The notes: a model not told the origin generated them from the letters alone. DNA of 64,000 nt from an uncultured Collinsella sp. (GCA_934654625.1 CAKUGM010000002.1:1-64000), one strand, 5' to 3'; counted from the stretch's first letter, positions 1 to 8,359 are shown. Made by a program: numbers and translations.

Positions 1-618
1 AGCGATAACCGTGCAACGACGATCGATATGGCGTCGCACGCGGCCGAGGAGCTCTCCATCCCTTATACGGTTGGCGGCGGTTTTCGCGATCTTGCCGGTA
101 TGCGCCAGATGGTTGCGGCGGGCGCCGATAAGGTCTCGCTCAACTCGGCCGCAGTGCGCGACCCGAGTTTGATTACGCAGGCGGCCGCAGCGTTTGGCAG
201 CCAGGCTGTCGTGTGCGCCATCGACGCCAAGCGCGTGGGCACGCCCGGCAAGCCCGGCGCCGACAAGTGGGAGGTCTTTACCGCGGGCGGTCGCAACGCC
301 ACAGGTATCGATGCCGTTGAGTGGGCTGCGGAGGTGGCACGCCGCGGCGCGGGCGAGATCTTGCTCACGAGCATGGATCGCGATGGCACCAAAGAGGGCT
401 TTGACCTGGCTCTCACGCGTGCCGTGGCCCGTGCGGTTTCCATTCCTGTAATTGCAAGCGGCGGCGTGGGTACGCTCGAGCATTTTGCCGAGGGCGTTAT
501 CGAAGGCGAGGCCGATGCCGTCCTGGCGGCAAGCGTGTTCCACTTTGGGACCTTTAGCATTCGCCAGGTGAAGGAGTACATGGCTAGCCAGGGTATTCCG
601 GTGAGATTGGATTTCTAG
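1..618 (+). CDS. hisF: Imidazole glycerol phosphate synthase cyclase subunit HisF (5' truncated by window edge)
   Basis: The reading frame is open from base 1 and gives 205 residues, so about 50 N-terminal residues of a roughly 255-residue (beta/alpha)8 protein lie outside the window. HisF condenses PRFAR with ammonia from HisH to give imidazole glycerol phosphate and AICAR. Visible family features are the TVGGGFRD loop, CAIDAKR with the second catalytic Asp, [12 protein letters not shown] with the phosphate loop, and the IASGGVG phosphate-binding loop near the end. The stop codon touches the hisI start, so the two are translationally coupled. Identification is secure; only the start is missing. 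Confidence 0.96.
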   Translation, partial: SDNRATTIDMASHAAEELSIPYTVGGGFRDLAGMRQMVAAGADKVSLNSAAVRDPSLITQAAAAFGSQAVVCAIDAKRVGTPGKPGADKWEVFTAGGRNATGIDAVEWAAEVARRGAGEILLTSMDRDGTKEGFDLALTRAVARAVSIPVIASGGVGTLEHFAEGVIEGEADAVLAASVFHFGTFSIRQVKEYMASQGIPVRLDF

Positions 619-951
619 ATGATCGAGGTTACAACGCCCGCGCAGCTCACCTACGATGAGCGCGGGCTCATTCCCTGCGTGGTCCAGCAGTACGACACCG
701 GCGAGGTGTTGATGGTGGCGTGGATGAACGAGGAATCCGTGGGGCTCACGCTTGAGCGCGGGACCACATGGTTTTGGAGCCGCAGCCGCCAAGAGCTATG
801 GAATAAGGGCGCTACCAGCGGGAATATGCAGGAAGTTCGCGAACTGTGGACCGATTGTGACAGCGACACACTGCTCGTCAAGGTGGATAGCCCCGGTCCT
901 GCGTGCCATACCGGTGCACGCAGCTGCTTTTTCAAGCGCGTCGAACAGTAA
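619..951 (+). CDS. hisI: Phosphoribosyl-AMP cyclohydrolase HisI
   Basis: A 110-residue protein that opens the adenine ring of phosphoribosyl-AMP, the third step of histidine synthesis. The family signature is clear: the CDSD segment and the CHTGARSC segment near the C-terminus supply the metal-binding cysteines and acids, and the W-x-[14 protein letters not shown] block is the substrate-binding strand. Length is normal for a stand-alone HisI not fused to HisE. The ATG follows the hisF TAG with no gap, so expression depends on coupling to hisF. Confidence 0.96.
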   Translation: MIEVTTPAQLTYDERGLIPCVVQQYDTGEVLMVAWMNEESVGLTLERGTTWFWSRSRQELWNKGATSGNMQEVRELWTDCDSDTLLVKVDSPGPACHTGARSCFFKRVEQ

Positions 952-1007
952 CGGGATTTGGCGTGCGGCGCGGGGGCGCCGCGTTGCCTTTTAGGGAGGA
1001 GTAAGGC

Positions 1008-1325
1008 ATGGGCGTACGTACCGCTAACGTGCAAGACGGCAATATCGGCGAGACTCTGGAGGGCCTGGCTGCGACGATTCATGGTCGCCGCGAGTCTTCT
1101 CCCGAAAAGAGTTATACGGCGCGCCTTTTGACCGATGTCGAGGATGAGCTGCTCAAGAAGATCGCGGAGGAAGCGAGTGAGGTGATCATGGCCTGCAAGG
1201 ACAAGGACCATGACCACATTCGCTACGAGGCAGGTGACCTGGTATATCACCTGCTGGTGACACTCGAGCGCTACGGCGTGACCCTCGATGAGCTGGCCGG
1301 CGAGCTCAACGCGCGCATGAAGTAG
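1008..1325 (+). CDS. hisE: Phosphoribosyl-ATP pyrophosphatase HisE
   Basis: A 105-residue all-alpha protein of the MazG-like superfamily, removing pyrophosphate from phosphoribosyl-ATP, the second step of histidine synthesis. The SYTARLL segment and the acidic EELLKKIAEEASEV and YEAGDLVYHLL helices carry the metal-binding carboxylates. It starts 56 nt after hisI behind an AGGGAGGAG ribosome site. It is the last gene of this his operon: a strong intrinsic terminator follows within 25 nt. HisE and HisI are separate proteins here, as is usual in Actinomycetota. Confidence 0.95.
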   Translation: MGVRTANVQDGNIGETLEGLAATIHGRRESSPEKSYTARLLTDVEDELLKKIAEEASEVIMACKDKDHDHIRYEAGDLVYHLLVTLERYGVTLDELAGELNARMK

Positions 1326-1346
1326 CCTTATTTACATGAAGCAATC

Positions 1347-1387
1347 GGGCGGGCGCCTTCCTCGAGGATGGCGCCCGCCCATTTTTT
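1347..1387 (+). terminator. Intrinsic terminator of the his operon
   Basis: An 11-bp perfect GC stem (1347-1357 with 1370-1380) and a 12-nt loop are followed by ATTTTTT. It closes hisF-hisI-hisE. Confidence 0.9.
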
Positions 1388-1515
1388 ACGGGTATAGGTA
1401 GGTTGAAATCGAGTGCTCGAGTAGACGCTCTTTTCGAGTGTCGGCGACCTGCGGAAACGCTGTCGATTTAAGAGGTCTACTTTAGGGTTGTGGCTTTTAC
1501 CTACCTATACCCGTA
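1387..1515. repeat. 17-bp perfect inverted repeat bracketing about 95 bp of non-coding DNA
   Basis: TACGGGTATAGGTAGGT at 1387-1403 is exactly reverse-complemented at 1499-1515. The interior has smaller inverted pairs (AAATCGA/TCGATTT and GTAGAC/GTCTAC). It lies between the his terminator and the convergent phosphatase gene. It could be a short dispersed repeat (MITE/REP-like), a recombination relic or a transcribed hairpin. The remaining stretch to 1621 shows no gene I can support. Confidence 0.6.
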
Positions 1516-1621
1516 TTTTTTGGTTGAGCAGGCGCCGACAACGCCGCGATGCGGTGCCGTCGGTGCCCTTTCTGGGCGCTTTCAGCGATGGCAAACGATG
1601 TTTTGCGGAAAGATTGGCGCC

Positions 1622-2530
1622 CTAGAGGGAGACGGTCTCCCATACTCCGGCGTCGCGGGGGATGTCAAACGAGCGATAGCCGCAGTCGTATGCGTACTTG
1701 TAGGCATCGCGGATGCCCCAACAGATATCGAAGGCGCGATGCGCGTCTGATCCGAATGTGATGGGGACACCTGCATAGGCAAAGCGCTCGAGCAGACCAT
1801 GGGTGGGGTAATAATCGTTTACGCTTTTGCGCAGGCCGGCGGTGGAGACTTCTATGCGTCGGTGCGTATCATGTGCGCAGGCGGCCATCTGGTCCCATAA
1901 GGGGGCAAGATCAAAATCCGGCGCGAGCCCCTCGTTGGCAAAACGCATGGGGAGGTCCGGGTGCGCCATCACGTCAAAATCGAGCGGACTCTCGCAGGCC
2001 GAGCACCAGGCGTCGACATAGCGGCGCCAGACTTCGTGAACACCGAGGTTCTTCCAAACATGCAGGTCTGCATCATAGTCGATCCATCCGGCATCGGATT
2101 CGGGAAGGTCGGCGCGGGGTACGCTCTCGGTGCCGGCAGCGCCGGCGGCACCTGCCATGATATTGCCCGGATCGCCGAGCCAGTGTATGCTGCCCAGGCG
2201 CACGGCCGCGCCTGTCGACCATGCCTCGACCAGCGGCTCGCACCCTGGGTACCAGTCACATTCAAAGCCATAGAGCAGCTTGAGCGAGGGGGAGAGCTCG
2301 GACGCGAGCTTAACCGCATCGTCGAAAGCGGCGCGATGGGCCGGAAGGTCTGCAGCGGTGACCTGTACGTCCCCCGGTGCGTCCATGCTGGCAGGAAGGG
2401 TGAGATGGTCGGTCGAGACCATGATCTCGCAACCAGCGGCCGCTGCTGCCCGGACGTTTTCCTCGAAAGATGAAGTGCCATCGGAAAAACTCGTGTGCGT
2501 GTGGCAGTCGACTAGCGGGCAACGGGACAT
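1622..2530 (-). CDS. hisK: PHP-domain histidinol-phosphatase
   Basis: A 302-residue PHP-family phosphoesterase. The N-terminal DCHTHTSFSDG is PHP motif I (metal-binding HxH plus Asp); FECDW, the DVMAHPDLP segment and GSDAHR near the C-terminus are the later metal-ligand motifs. PHP histidinol-phosphatases (HisJ/HisK) dephosphorylate histidinol phosphate, the step missing from the adjacent hisFIE run, so function and context agree. It is convergent to the his operon and therefore independently transcribed. Other PHP phosphatases are possible but less likely given the neighbours. A GGAGAG ribosome site precedes the ATG. Confidence 0.85.
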   Translation of the reverse strand: MSRCPLVDCHTHTSFSDGTSSFEENVRAAAAAGCEIMVSTDHLTLPASMDAPGDVQVTAADLPAHRAAFDDAVKLASELSPSLKLLYGFECDWYPGCEPLVEAWSTGAAVRLGSIHWLGDPGNIMAGAAGAAGTESVPRADLPESDAGWIDYDADLHVWKNLGVHEVWRRYVDAWCSACESPLDFDVMAHPDLPMRFANEGLAPDFDLAPLWDQMAACAHDTHRRIEVSTAGLRKSVNDYYPTHGLLERFAYAGVPITFGSDAHRAFDICWGIRDAYKYAYDCGYRSFDIPRDAGVWETVSL

Positions 2531-2563
2531 GGACTCTCCTTTATTTACGGTATGGTGGGTTTT

Positions 2564-2908
2564 CTACAGCAGGCCCATGCTCTTGAGCTGGAACAGGTAG
2601 ATACCCACAAGCGCGAGGCTGCTGATAATGCAGAGCGCACCGATGATGATGCCGGCGAGCGCAAGACCCAGGCGCGGTGATGCCTGCTTGCGAGCCATGA
2701 CACCCAGCACGATGGCAACAATGCCGGCGATTACGCTCAAGATCCAGCTAACGTAGCCACCGAGAATGCCACCCGCTATGGCAAAGATGAGCGATGCGAT
2801 GGGAAGCCCAGGGTTTCCTGAGCCGGGCTTGGGAGCCGGTTTCTGCGTGTCCTGATCGTCCTCATCAAAGGCGTCGTGGATGCTCTGCTTGATATCTTCT
2901 TGGGACAT
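2564..2908 (-). CDS. DUF4190-type small membrane protein
   Basis: A 114-residue protein. I start it at the ATG at 2908 because GAGAGG sits 5-6 nt upstream; an upstream in-frame start would add 12 residues without a ribosome site. The first 45 residues are soluble and acidic, then come Pro-rich residues, then two hydrophobic hairpins typical of DUF4190 (IASLIFAIAGGILGG and a second pair, with the ARKQASPRLGLALAGIIIG turn between). The function of the family is unknown. It lies 33 nt downstream of the phosphatase start on the same strand, with its own promoter presumably in 2909-3119. Confidence 0.8.
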   Translation of the reverse strand: MSQEDIKQSIHDAFDEDDQDTQKPAPKPGSGNPGLPIASLIFAIAGGILGGYVSWILSVIAGIVAIVLGVMARKQASPRLGLALAGIIIGALCIISSLALVGIYLFQLKSMGLL

Positions 2909-3119
2909 GCGTGCCTCTCGTGTGTACCGGTGTGTTGAGTGCAATTATTGGCGCAAAGCATAACACGGAGGCATGGGGTTATCGTGATGTGCGGTGGTGG
3001 CGTCGTTTTGTTTTGACGGACTGCTTTTCGTGCCGGGGATGTTTGTTTGCGCTGCGCATCGGCTGTGGTAGCGTTGGCAAAGAATGATTGCGATTGAGGC
3101 CGAGAGGGGTCGCGTGGAT

Positions 3120-4502
3120 ATGTCGTTGAGCACAGTGAGCGCAGGGAGCGGGAAGACGCTCTACCTGGATTGCCAGACGGGAATCGCGGGCGACATGCTT
3201 GTTGCGGCGTTGCTGGATTTGGGCGGTGACTCTGCACGGGAGCACCTGCTTCAGATGCTTGGGAAGCTTTCTCTTGAAGGGTTCTCGCCTGCGGTGACGC
3301 GCGTGAAAAAGGCCGGCATTGACTGCTGCGACTTTGATGTGAAGCTGGATGTCGAACACGAGAATCATGACCATGATATGGCCTATCTGCATGGTTCGGG
3401 CGAGGCTCTCCACGGCCACGGCCACGGCCACGGCCACGGCCACGGCCACGGCCACGGCCACGACTGCGACCACGACCATTACCATGCCCATCGCGGGTTG
3501 GCGGAGGTCGAGCAGATCATCGACGGCGCTCCGCTTTCCGAACGCGCGCGTGAGCTAGCCCGCAAAACCTTTCGTATCCTTGCGCAGGCGGAGGCAAAAG
3601 CCCATGGCCTGCCGATCGACCGGGTCCATTTCCATGAGGTGGGCGCGGTCGACTCCATTGTCGACGTCCTTTCGTCCGCCTTTTTGATTGATACTTTGAA
3701 CATCGGCCGCGTGATCGTTCCCACACTTACCGATGGTCATGGGATGATTCGCTGCCAGCACGGCATCATTCCCGTGCCCGTTCCCGCAACGTTGAATATC
3801 TGCATCGCCCATGGCTTGCCGCTGGCATCGAGCTCGGTCGAAGACGAGCTCGTTACCCCGACCGGCGCGGCGCTGGTCGCCGCTTTGGAGCCCGAGTTCT
3901 CGCTGCCCGAGCGCTATGCGATTCGCGCGGTGGGCCTTGGCGCGGGCAAACGCTCCTACGAGCGCCCATCGATTCTGCGTGCGATGATCGTCCAGGGGCT
4001 TGCCTCGCCCGCATCTCCTTCTGGCCTAGAGTCACCGGCCTCGCTTTCGAACGAGACCGAGGCTCCCACACATATCGTCAAGCTCGAGTGCGATATCGAT
4101 GACGCCTCCCCTGAGATCTTGGCCTATGCCGTGGAGCGTCTGCGCGAGGCCGGTGCGCGTGAGGTGCACTGGCTGCCGATTTTCTGCAAGAAAGGTCGCC
4201 CCGCCTATCAGCTGCAGGTCATCGCCGAGCCGGCCGATGTCTCGATCATGGAGCAGATCATTTTTAGCGAAACCACGACTATCGGCATCCGTCGCCAGCA
4301 GATGGAACGCACCTGCCTGCCCCGCGCTATCGAGACGGTGGAGACGCCCTGGGGCGAGGTGGCGACAAAGACCGTTTGCCTGCCCGACGGCGCACAGCGC
4401 ACAACGCCCGAGTACGAGGCCTGCGCGCGCATCGCGCGCGAGGAGGGCATCGCGCTGCAGACGGTGATGGATGTCGTACGCGAGGCCGCCCATAATCGAT
4501 AG
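3120..4502 (+). CDS. larC: Nickel-pincer cofactor biosynthesis protein LarC
   Basis: A 460-residue LarC (DUF111) protein, a nickel insertase that uses CTP to load nickel into the pyridinium pincer cofactor of lactate racemase LarA and relatives. The N-terminus LYLDCQTGIAGDMLVAALLDLG is the family signature. The DRVHFHEVGAVDSIVD block and the late CDIDDASPEILAYA block follow in order. Here LarC is one continuous frame; in some lactobacilli it is made by frameshifting between LarC1 and LarC2. Between about residues 90 and 125 lies a histidine-rich loop of alternating Gly-His encoded by eight GGCCAC units, a likely nickel store. The ATG at 3120 matches the family N-terminus; an upstream in-frame ATG at 3084 is possible. 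No larA, larB or larE is in the window. Confidence 0.92.
   Translation: MSLSTVSAGSGKTLYLDCQTGIAGDMLVAALLDLGGDSAREHLLQMLGKLSLEGFSPAVTRVKKAGIDCCDFDVKLDVEHENHDHDMAYLHGSGEALHGHGHGHGHGHGHGHGHDCDHDHYHAHRGLAEVEQIIDGAPLSERARELARKTFRILAQAEAKAHGLPIDRVHFHEVGAVDSIVDVLSSAFLIDTLNIGRVIVPTLTDGHGMIRCQHGIIPVPVPATLNICIAHGLPLASSSVEDELVTPTGAALVAALEPEFSLPERYAIRAVGLGAGKRSYERPSILRAMIVQGLASPASPSGLESPASLSNETEAPTHIVKLECDIDDASPEILAYAVERLREAGAREVHWLPIFCKKGRPAYQLQVIAEPADVSIMEQIIFSETTTIGIRRQQMERTCLPRAIETVETPWGEVATKTVCLPDGAQRTTPEYEACARIAREEGIALQTVMDVVREAAHNR
3414..3461 (+). repeat. Tandem hexamer (GGCCAC)x8 inside larC
   Basis: Eight perfect GGCCAC units encode an alternating Gly-His run. The unit is 6 bp, so changes in copy number keep the frame and only alter loop length. 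Confidence 0.95.
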
Positions 4503-4601
4503 CGCGCTTTGCCTCTGGGTACGTTCGCGTCTGGAGGAGCGGGGTACAATGCTTCGCGTATATGAATGTTGCTCCGCCGTCGAGCGGGGAGAGGAGACCC
4601 T

Positions 4602-4973
4602 ATGTCTACCATGCGAAAAGCCCTGAAGGTCCTGAGCCTTCTTGCCGTGGTTGGCGGCATCGACCTGCTCATCACTCTTATCGTGCTCAACACTTCCGGA
4701 GACCAGGCGCCCGACCTTTTGCATTCCATCGTGATGGGCTTCGTCGTGCTCTTTGCCTTTTTGCTGGGGGCGCAGGGCATCTCTGCCGCTAACGTTCCCG
4801 CTCGCGCTCGTGGCCTGCTTCCCGTGGCGCTTGTTGGCCTGTTCGTCAATGCCGCCGATGTGGTGCTCGCCATCTTGGGCGGAACTGCCGTCGTGTCGGT
4901 TGTCATCAACGCGTTGATTATCGCCGGTATCTCCTATTGCGCGAGCGCCGTTGCAAAGGAAGCCCTGCGCTAG
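4602..4973 (+). CDS. Hypothetical four-helix membrane protein
   Basis: A 123-residue protein with four predicted membrane helices (about residues 7-27, 37-58, 68-90 and 95-115) and only short loops. The start at 4602 is set by GGAGAGGAG five nt upstream. I recognise no family. It is followed within 38 nt by the phosphodiesterase gene on the same strand, so the two may be co-transcribed. A TACAAT box lies about 50 nt upstream of the start. Confidence 0.75.
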   Translation: MSTMRKALKVLSLLAVVGGIDLLITLIVLNTSGDQAPDLLHSIVMGFVVLFAFLLGAQGISAANVPARARGLLPVALVGLFVNAADVVLAILGGTAVVSVVINALIIAGISYCASAVAKEALR

Positions 4974-5011
4974 CACGACGTCACGCGAAACATCTTGAGA
5001 TTGGAACAACC

Positions 5012-5566
5012 ATGAAGTTTCTTATCGCATCCGATATTCACGGCTCCGCGTACTGGGCCGAGCGCCTGATGTCTGCCATCGAGGCCGAGCAGCCCGACCG
5101 CGTTATCCTTTTGGGCGACCTGCTCTATCACGGGCCGCGTAACGACCTTCCGTGCGATTACGCTCCCAAGCGCGTGATTCCGCTGCTCAACGACCTTGCC
5201 AAGAGCGGGCGCGTGATTGCTGTGCGCGGCAACTGCGAGGCGGAGGTCGACCAGATGGTGCTCGATTTCCCTTGCATGGCCGATAGCACTGCGGTGATGG
5301 ATAGCGATGGCCGCGAGCTGTTCTGCACACATGGCCATGTATTTGGCGCTGGCATGCACAACAGCGTGGACAACGCGCCGGCGCTGCCTGAAGGCTCTGC
5401 ACTGGTGTACGGCCACACGCATATCAAGGTCAACGAGGAGAGCCAAGCGCATCCGGGCCTGTGGCTCTTCAATCCGGGCAGCGTTTCTATCCCTAAGGAC
5501 GGGACGCATAGCTATGGCATCTACGAGAATGGCTCGTTTAGACACGTGATTCTCGAGGAGGAGTAG
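5012..5566 (+). CDS. yfcE: YfcE-type metallophosphodiesterase
   Basis: A 184-residue calcineurin-like phosphoesterase of the YfcE/MJ0936 group, binuclear-metal enzymes that hydrolyse phosphodiesters. The ordered metal motifs are all present: SDIHG (DxH), LLGDLLYHGPRN (GDxxxHG), VRGNCE (GNC), CTHGH, and YGHTHI (GHTH). The ATG at 5012 places DIHG at the expected position; the open frame continues upstream but encodes nothing family-like. In E. coli YfcE the natural substrate is unsettled, so the cellular role cannot be stated. Confidence 0.9.
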   Translation: MKFLIASDIHGSAYWAERLMSAIEAEQPDRVILLGDLLYHGPRNDLPCDYAPKRVIPLLNDLAKSGRVIAVRGNCEAEVDQMVLDFPCMADSTAVMDSDGRELFCTHGHVFGAGMHNSVDNAPALPEGSALVYGHTHIKVNEESQAHPGLWLFNPGSVSIPKDGTHSYGIYENGSFRHVILEEE

Positions 5567-5596
5567 CGCCCGTCCTGTCGGTTGGCGTTGGCCACC

Positions 5597-6847
5597 CTAC
5601 TGGCGCAAAAGGCGCCATAGGGTGGTGCGGCTGATGCCCAAGACGTCGGCGGCTTTGGTCTTGTTGCCGTCTAGATGGTCGACAACCAGCTGCGCGACGT
5701 CGCGCTCGGTATCGGCGAGTGGCCGCAAGATGTACAGGTCGGTTTCCAACGCTGGCGACGAGAAGACGCCGGAACGTATCACGTTTTCTTGCGCGAGGAC
5801 CGCGTTCGCATTCGCCTCGCTCACCGGGGCATCGCCGCCCAGGATCAACAAGCGCTCGGCAACTTCACGCAGCTGCGTGTAGTTGCGCGGCCATCCATAT
5901 GCATCCAAGACTTCTGCAGCGCCCGCCTCGATCGTGGGCGCTTCCATTTCGAATTCATGTGCGAGATGCGCGAGATAGCGCTCGACACGCCGCGCTGCGT
6001 CACCCTGCTCACGTATGGGCGAGGCGATGCAGACCGCGCAGTTGAGCTGCTCGGCGCATTGGGCCACGGCGTCGCACTCACCGCCACCAGGAATGTCGTT
6101 GCCCGAGAGGATCACGCGGCAGCGTTCGGTCAAGGCCCCTTCGCGCAGTGTCGTCAGAAGCTCGCGGTGACGGCGCTCTCCCAAGGCGTGCAGGTGCCTG
6201 ATGTAGACGGTCATGTCGGTTTGATAGAGGGGCGAGTCTGTCGACTTGAGCAGATGATGCCAGGAGCGGTCGTTCAAGATGTCGCAGCTGATGCGAACGA
6301 AGGGCTGGCGGGAAAGGGAGCCGGAGAGATAGAGGAGCTCCGCTATCTGGTCCTTGCCTGCTCCTGCCTCGCCCTCCAGCATCACGGGTGTGCCGTGCTC
6401 GTAGGAGGCGAGCACGAGCGGGGAGAGGGCATCTGCTCCCTCGATGATGCCAAAGGCGCTCTGCTCAAAATCGACGCGCACGTCCTCGGCGTTGAGCCAA
6501 TCGATGCCGGGCCGTACGGTGCTGCTGCGTCGATGCCGCACGGTAAAGACGTCGAGTGTATGCTCGCCCATATCTTGTCTGCGAGGATAGAGCGTGAAGA
6601 GCTTCCCCTCGCGTGTGAACAGCAGCCGGCCACCCTCGGATGTTTGCCCGCGGTGGTCGCGCGCGTATTCGATCAGCGCGTCGCGGTATTCCTGCGTGGA
6701 GCCGAGTGTGGTGAAGGCGAGCGAGGCGTCGCTGTCAAACGCGATGATGTCGATTCCCGCGTCGGCGAGTGCGCCGACAAGAAGTCCCTGCAGAGACTCG
6801 GGGGCAAGATGGCTGACACCGGATTCGGCTATGTCTCGAGTGCTCAT
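5597..6847 (-). CDS. NtrC-like AAA+ regulator with Fis-type HTH, without sigma-54 motif
   Basis: A 416-residue regulator. An N-terminal sensor-like region (about 1-120) precedes an AAA+ domain with a recognisable Walker A (GEAGAGKDQ near residue 160), and a C-terminal Fis-type helix-turn-helix (LDGNKTKAADVLGISRTTLWRLL). The GAFTGA loop that contacts sigma-54 is absent, and the Walker B acidic pair is not evident where VYIRHLHAL occurs. It is therefore unlikely to activate sigma-54 polymerase and probably acts as a repressor or sigma-70 activator, in the manner of TyrR. The ATG at 6847 follows GCGAGG; a TTG eight codons upstream is the alternative. The target is unknown. Confidence 0.78.
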   Translation of the reverse strand: MSTRDIAESGVSHLAPESLQGLLVGALADAGIDIIAFDSDASLAFTTLGSTQEYRDALIEYARDHRGQTSEGGRLLFTREGKLFTLYPRRQDMGEHTLDVFTVRHRRSSTVRPGIDWLNAEDVRVDFEQSAFGIIEGADALSPLVLASYEHGTPVMLEGEAGAGKDQIAELLYLSGSLSRQPFVRISCDILNDRSWHHLLKSTDSPLYQTDMTVYIRHLHALGERRHRELLTTLREGALTERCRVILSGNDIPGGGECDAVAQCAEQLNCAVCIASPIREQGDAARRVERYLAHLAHEFEMEAPTIEAGAAEVLDAYGWPRNYTQLREVAERLLILGGDAPVSEANANAVLAQENVIRSGVFSSPALETDLYILRPLADTERDVAQLVVDHLDGNKTKAADVLGISRTTLWRLLRQ

Positions 6848-6904
6848 GGAGTGCCTCGCTGAGTGTTTCAAAATTAAACGATAATTCGCATTTGTCAGTA
6901 TAGA

Positions 6905-7198
6905 GCAGAAAAAGCCGAGGCGCGATTATAGTGATGCACCGATTGGAGGTGCCTGGCGGCCTGGCTGACCGGCAGCTTCCAACTGGGCGATGAGGGCCCT
7001 TGGCAACGCCCGCCATCGCCGTGCGGCAACGAAGATCAAATCGATGCGCACAGCGATGGTGAGCGATATTACTAACACTGCGGACAAGCCCGCCGAGTGC
7101 CCTCATCGCCCCGTTGGCACCCTTCCTGTTCTTGCGGACGCCATCCACACAAGAACAAAGAACGACCCCGATTCTTTCGGGGTCGTTCTCTTTTTAAC
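6905..7198 (+). ncRNA. Candidate structured small RNA (6S-like architecture) ending in an intrinsic terminator
   Basis: The 459-nt gap between the regulator and degV holds nested helices. An outer 13-bp perfect stem pairs 6985-6997 with 7099-7111 and extends after one mismatch by 5 bp (6979-6983 with 7113-7117). An inner hairpin pairs 7011-7025 with 7047-7061 with one mismatch. Between the helices lie unpaired stretches of 13 nt (5' side) and about 37 nt (3' side). The segment ends in a terminator at 7162-7196. A closing stem, internal bubble and terminal hairpin resemble 6S RNA, but I cannot confirm the family. SRP, RNase P and tmRNA signatures are absent. The 5' end is not defined. No convincing coding frame is present. 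Confidence 0.5.
7162..7196 (+). terminator. Intrinsic terminator downstream of the candidate small RNA
   Basis: AACGACCCCG, a short loop and CGGGGTCGTT form a 10-bp stem followed by CTCTTTTT. It lies more than 100 nt before degV and 700 nt from any other plus-strand gene end, so it probably ends a non-coding transcript. Confidence 0.85.
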
Positions 7199-7306
7199 GT
7201 CTATTTGTTTCGGTATATGAGCAACTTCTGCTTTTGACCGCGTACAATCACCGATGCTGTCACAATCGAACACATGTGTTTCTTAATTTGAGCGGAGCGT
7301 CTTTTT

Positions 7307-8272
7307 ATGTCCACCTCTGGTGCTGTCTGCAATATCATCGTCGATTCCTGCTGCGAGCTTTCGCGGGAGTACTGCGAGCGTGCGGGTCTGCGTGTGCTCA
7401 ACTTCTCCTATACCGAGACGGTCAAGGGCGAAGACGGCCTAACGGGCGTGGATGATATGTACGAGAGCACCTCGGCGCACGATTTTTACGAGGCCATGCG
7501 CCATGGCGCGCAGCCGATGACTTCACAGCCTTCGCAGCTTGCCTTCGAGACCGCCTTCAATGAAGCGATCGATTCCGGTACGCCTGCGGTATACCTGGCG
7601 TTTTCGAGTGGTCTTTCCGGTGCGTACGAGGGCGCCAGCACCGCGCTTTCGCGTATCTGTCGCGAGTGTGGGGCCGAGTCTGCAGCCGAGCTGGGCATGT
7701 ACATCGTCGACCTTAAGTTGGGATCTACGCCCCAGGGTCTGATCATCGCCGAGGCGGTGCGCCAGCGCGACCGTGGCCTTACGGCTGCCGAGCTTGCCGC
7801 GTGGGCAACGGAGGCACGCTATTACGTGCAGACGATGTTCATGGTCGACGACCTTGATGCTCTGCATCGCGGCGGCAGGATTCCCGCCGGTGTGGCGCTT
7901 GTGGGCGGAAAGCTGGACGTCAAGCCGCTGCTTACCTTCGACACCGATGGCAAGCTTGCCGTTGTGGGCGTTGTTCGCGGGCGCAAAAAGGGCTTGCGAC
8001 GCATGGCCGACTTCTACTGCAAGAGCCGCAATGCCGACTTGTATTCCAACGTGGCTGCTATCGGTAACGCCGACGCCGCTGGCGATGCCCGTCGCCTACG
8101 CGAGCTGATTGCCAAGCAGGACGACACTACGATGTTCCTCGAGACGAACATCGGACCCACGATCGGTTGCCATGTGGGACCGGGCATGGTGTCCATTTCC
8201 TTTTGGGGCGAGGACCGTCGCGGCCAGACATCGATTTCCGACCGTATTGCCGGTATGGTCAAGGGCAAATAG
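7307..8272 (+). CDS. DegV family fatty-acid-binding protein
   Basis: A 321-residue DegV protein. Members bind a single fatty acid and, as FakB, present it to the kinase FakA for phosphorylation and entry into phospholipids. Visible features: VDSCCELS at the N-terminus, the SQPSQLAFETAF segment (the TSQPS motif contacting the carboxylate), FSSGLSGAYEGA, and the DLDALHRGGRIPAG segment. The C-terminal ETNIGPTIGCHVGPGMVSISFWG is the usual end. No fakA is next to it. The start follows GAGCGGAG at moderate spacing. Confidence 0.92.
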   Translation: MSTSGAVCNIIVDSCCELSREYCERAGLRVLNFSYTETVKGEDGLTGVDDMYESTSAHDFYEAMRHGAQPMTSQPSQLAFETAFNEAIDSGTPAVYLAFSSGLSGAYEGASTALSRICRECGAESAAELGMYIVDLKLGSTPQGLIIAEAVRQRDRGLTAAELAAWATEARYYVQTMFMVDDLDALHRGGRIPAGVALVGGKLDVKPLLTFDTDGKLAVVGVVRGRKKGLRRMADFYCKSRNADLYSNVAAIGNADAAGDARRLRELIAKQDDTTMFLETNIGPTIGCHVGPGMVSISFWGEDRRGQTSISDRIAGMVKGK

Positions 8273-8296
8273 CGCGATAGCATAGGGCGTATGAGA

Positions 8297-8331
8297 AAGC
8301 GGGCCTGTCCCATGTGCGGACAGGCCCGCTT
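8297..8331. terminator. Hairpin between convergent degV and nitroreductase genes
   Basis: A perfect 14-bp stem (8297-8310 with 8318-8331) with a 7-nt loop between two convergent gene ends. T-tracts on either side are weak, so it is a probable bidirectional terminator. Confidence 0.65.
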
Positions 8332-8359
8332 GCATGCAAAGAGCATTGGAAGGCAAGGG

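Noticed and set aside
1490-1761. Two small plus-strand frames after the his operon
   Set aside because: They run through the inverted repeat and into the 3' end of the phosphatase gene, without good ribosome sites.
6905-7198. SRP RNA, RNase P RNA or tmRNA as identity of the structured gap
   Set aside because: The SRP GGAAG/GCAGC apical motif, RNase P GAGGAAAGTCC and tmRNA tRNA-like ends are all missing.
6990-7220. Small plus-strand frame within the candidate RNA
   Set aside because: It passes through the terminator stem, lacks a ribosome site and is better explained by RNA structure.
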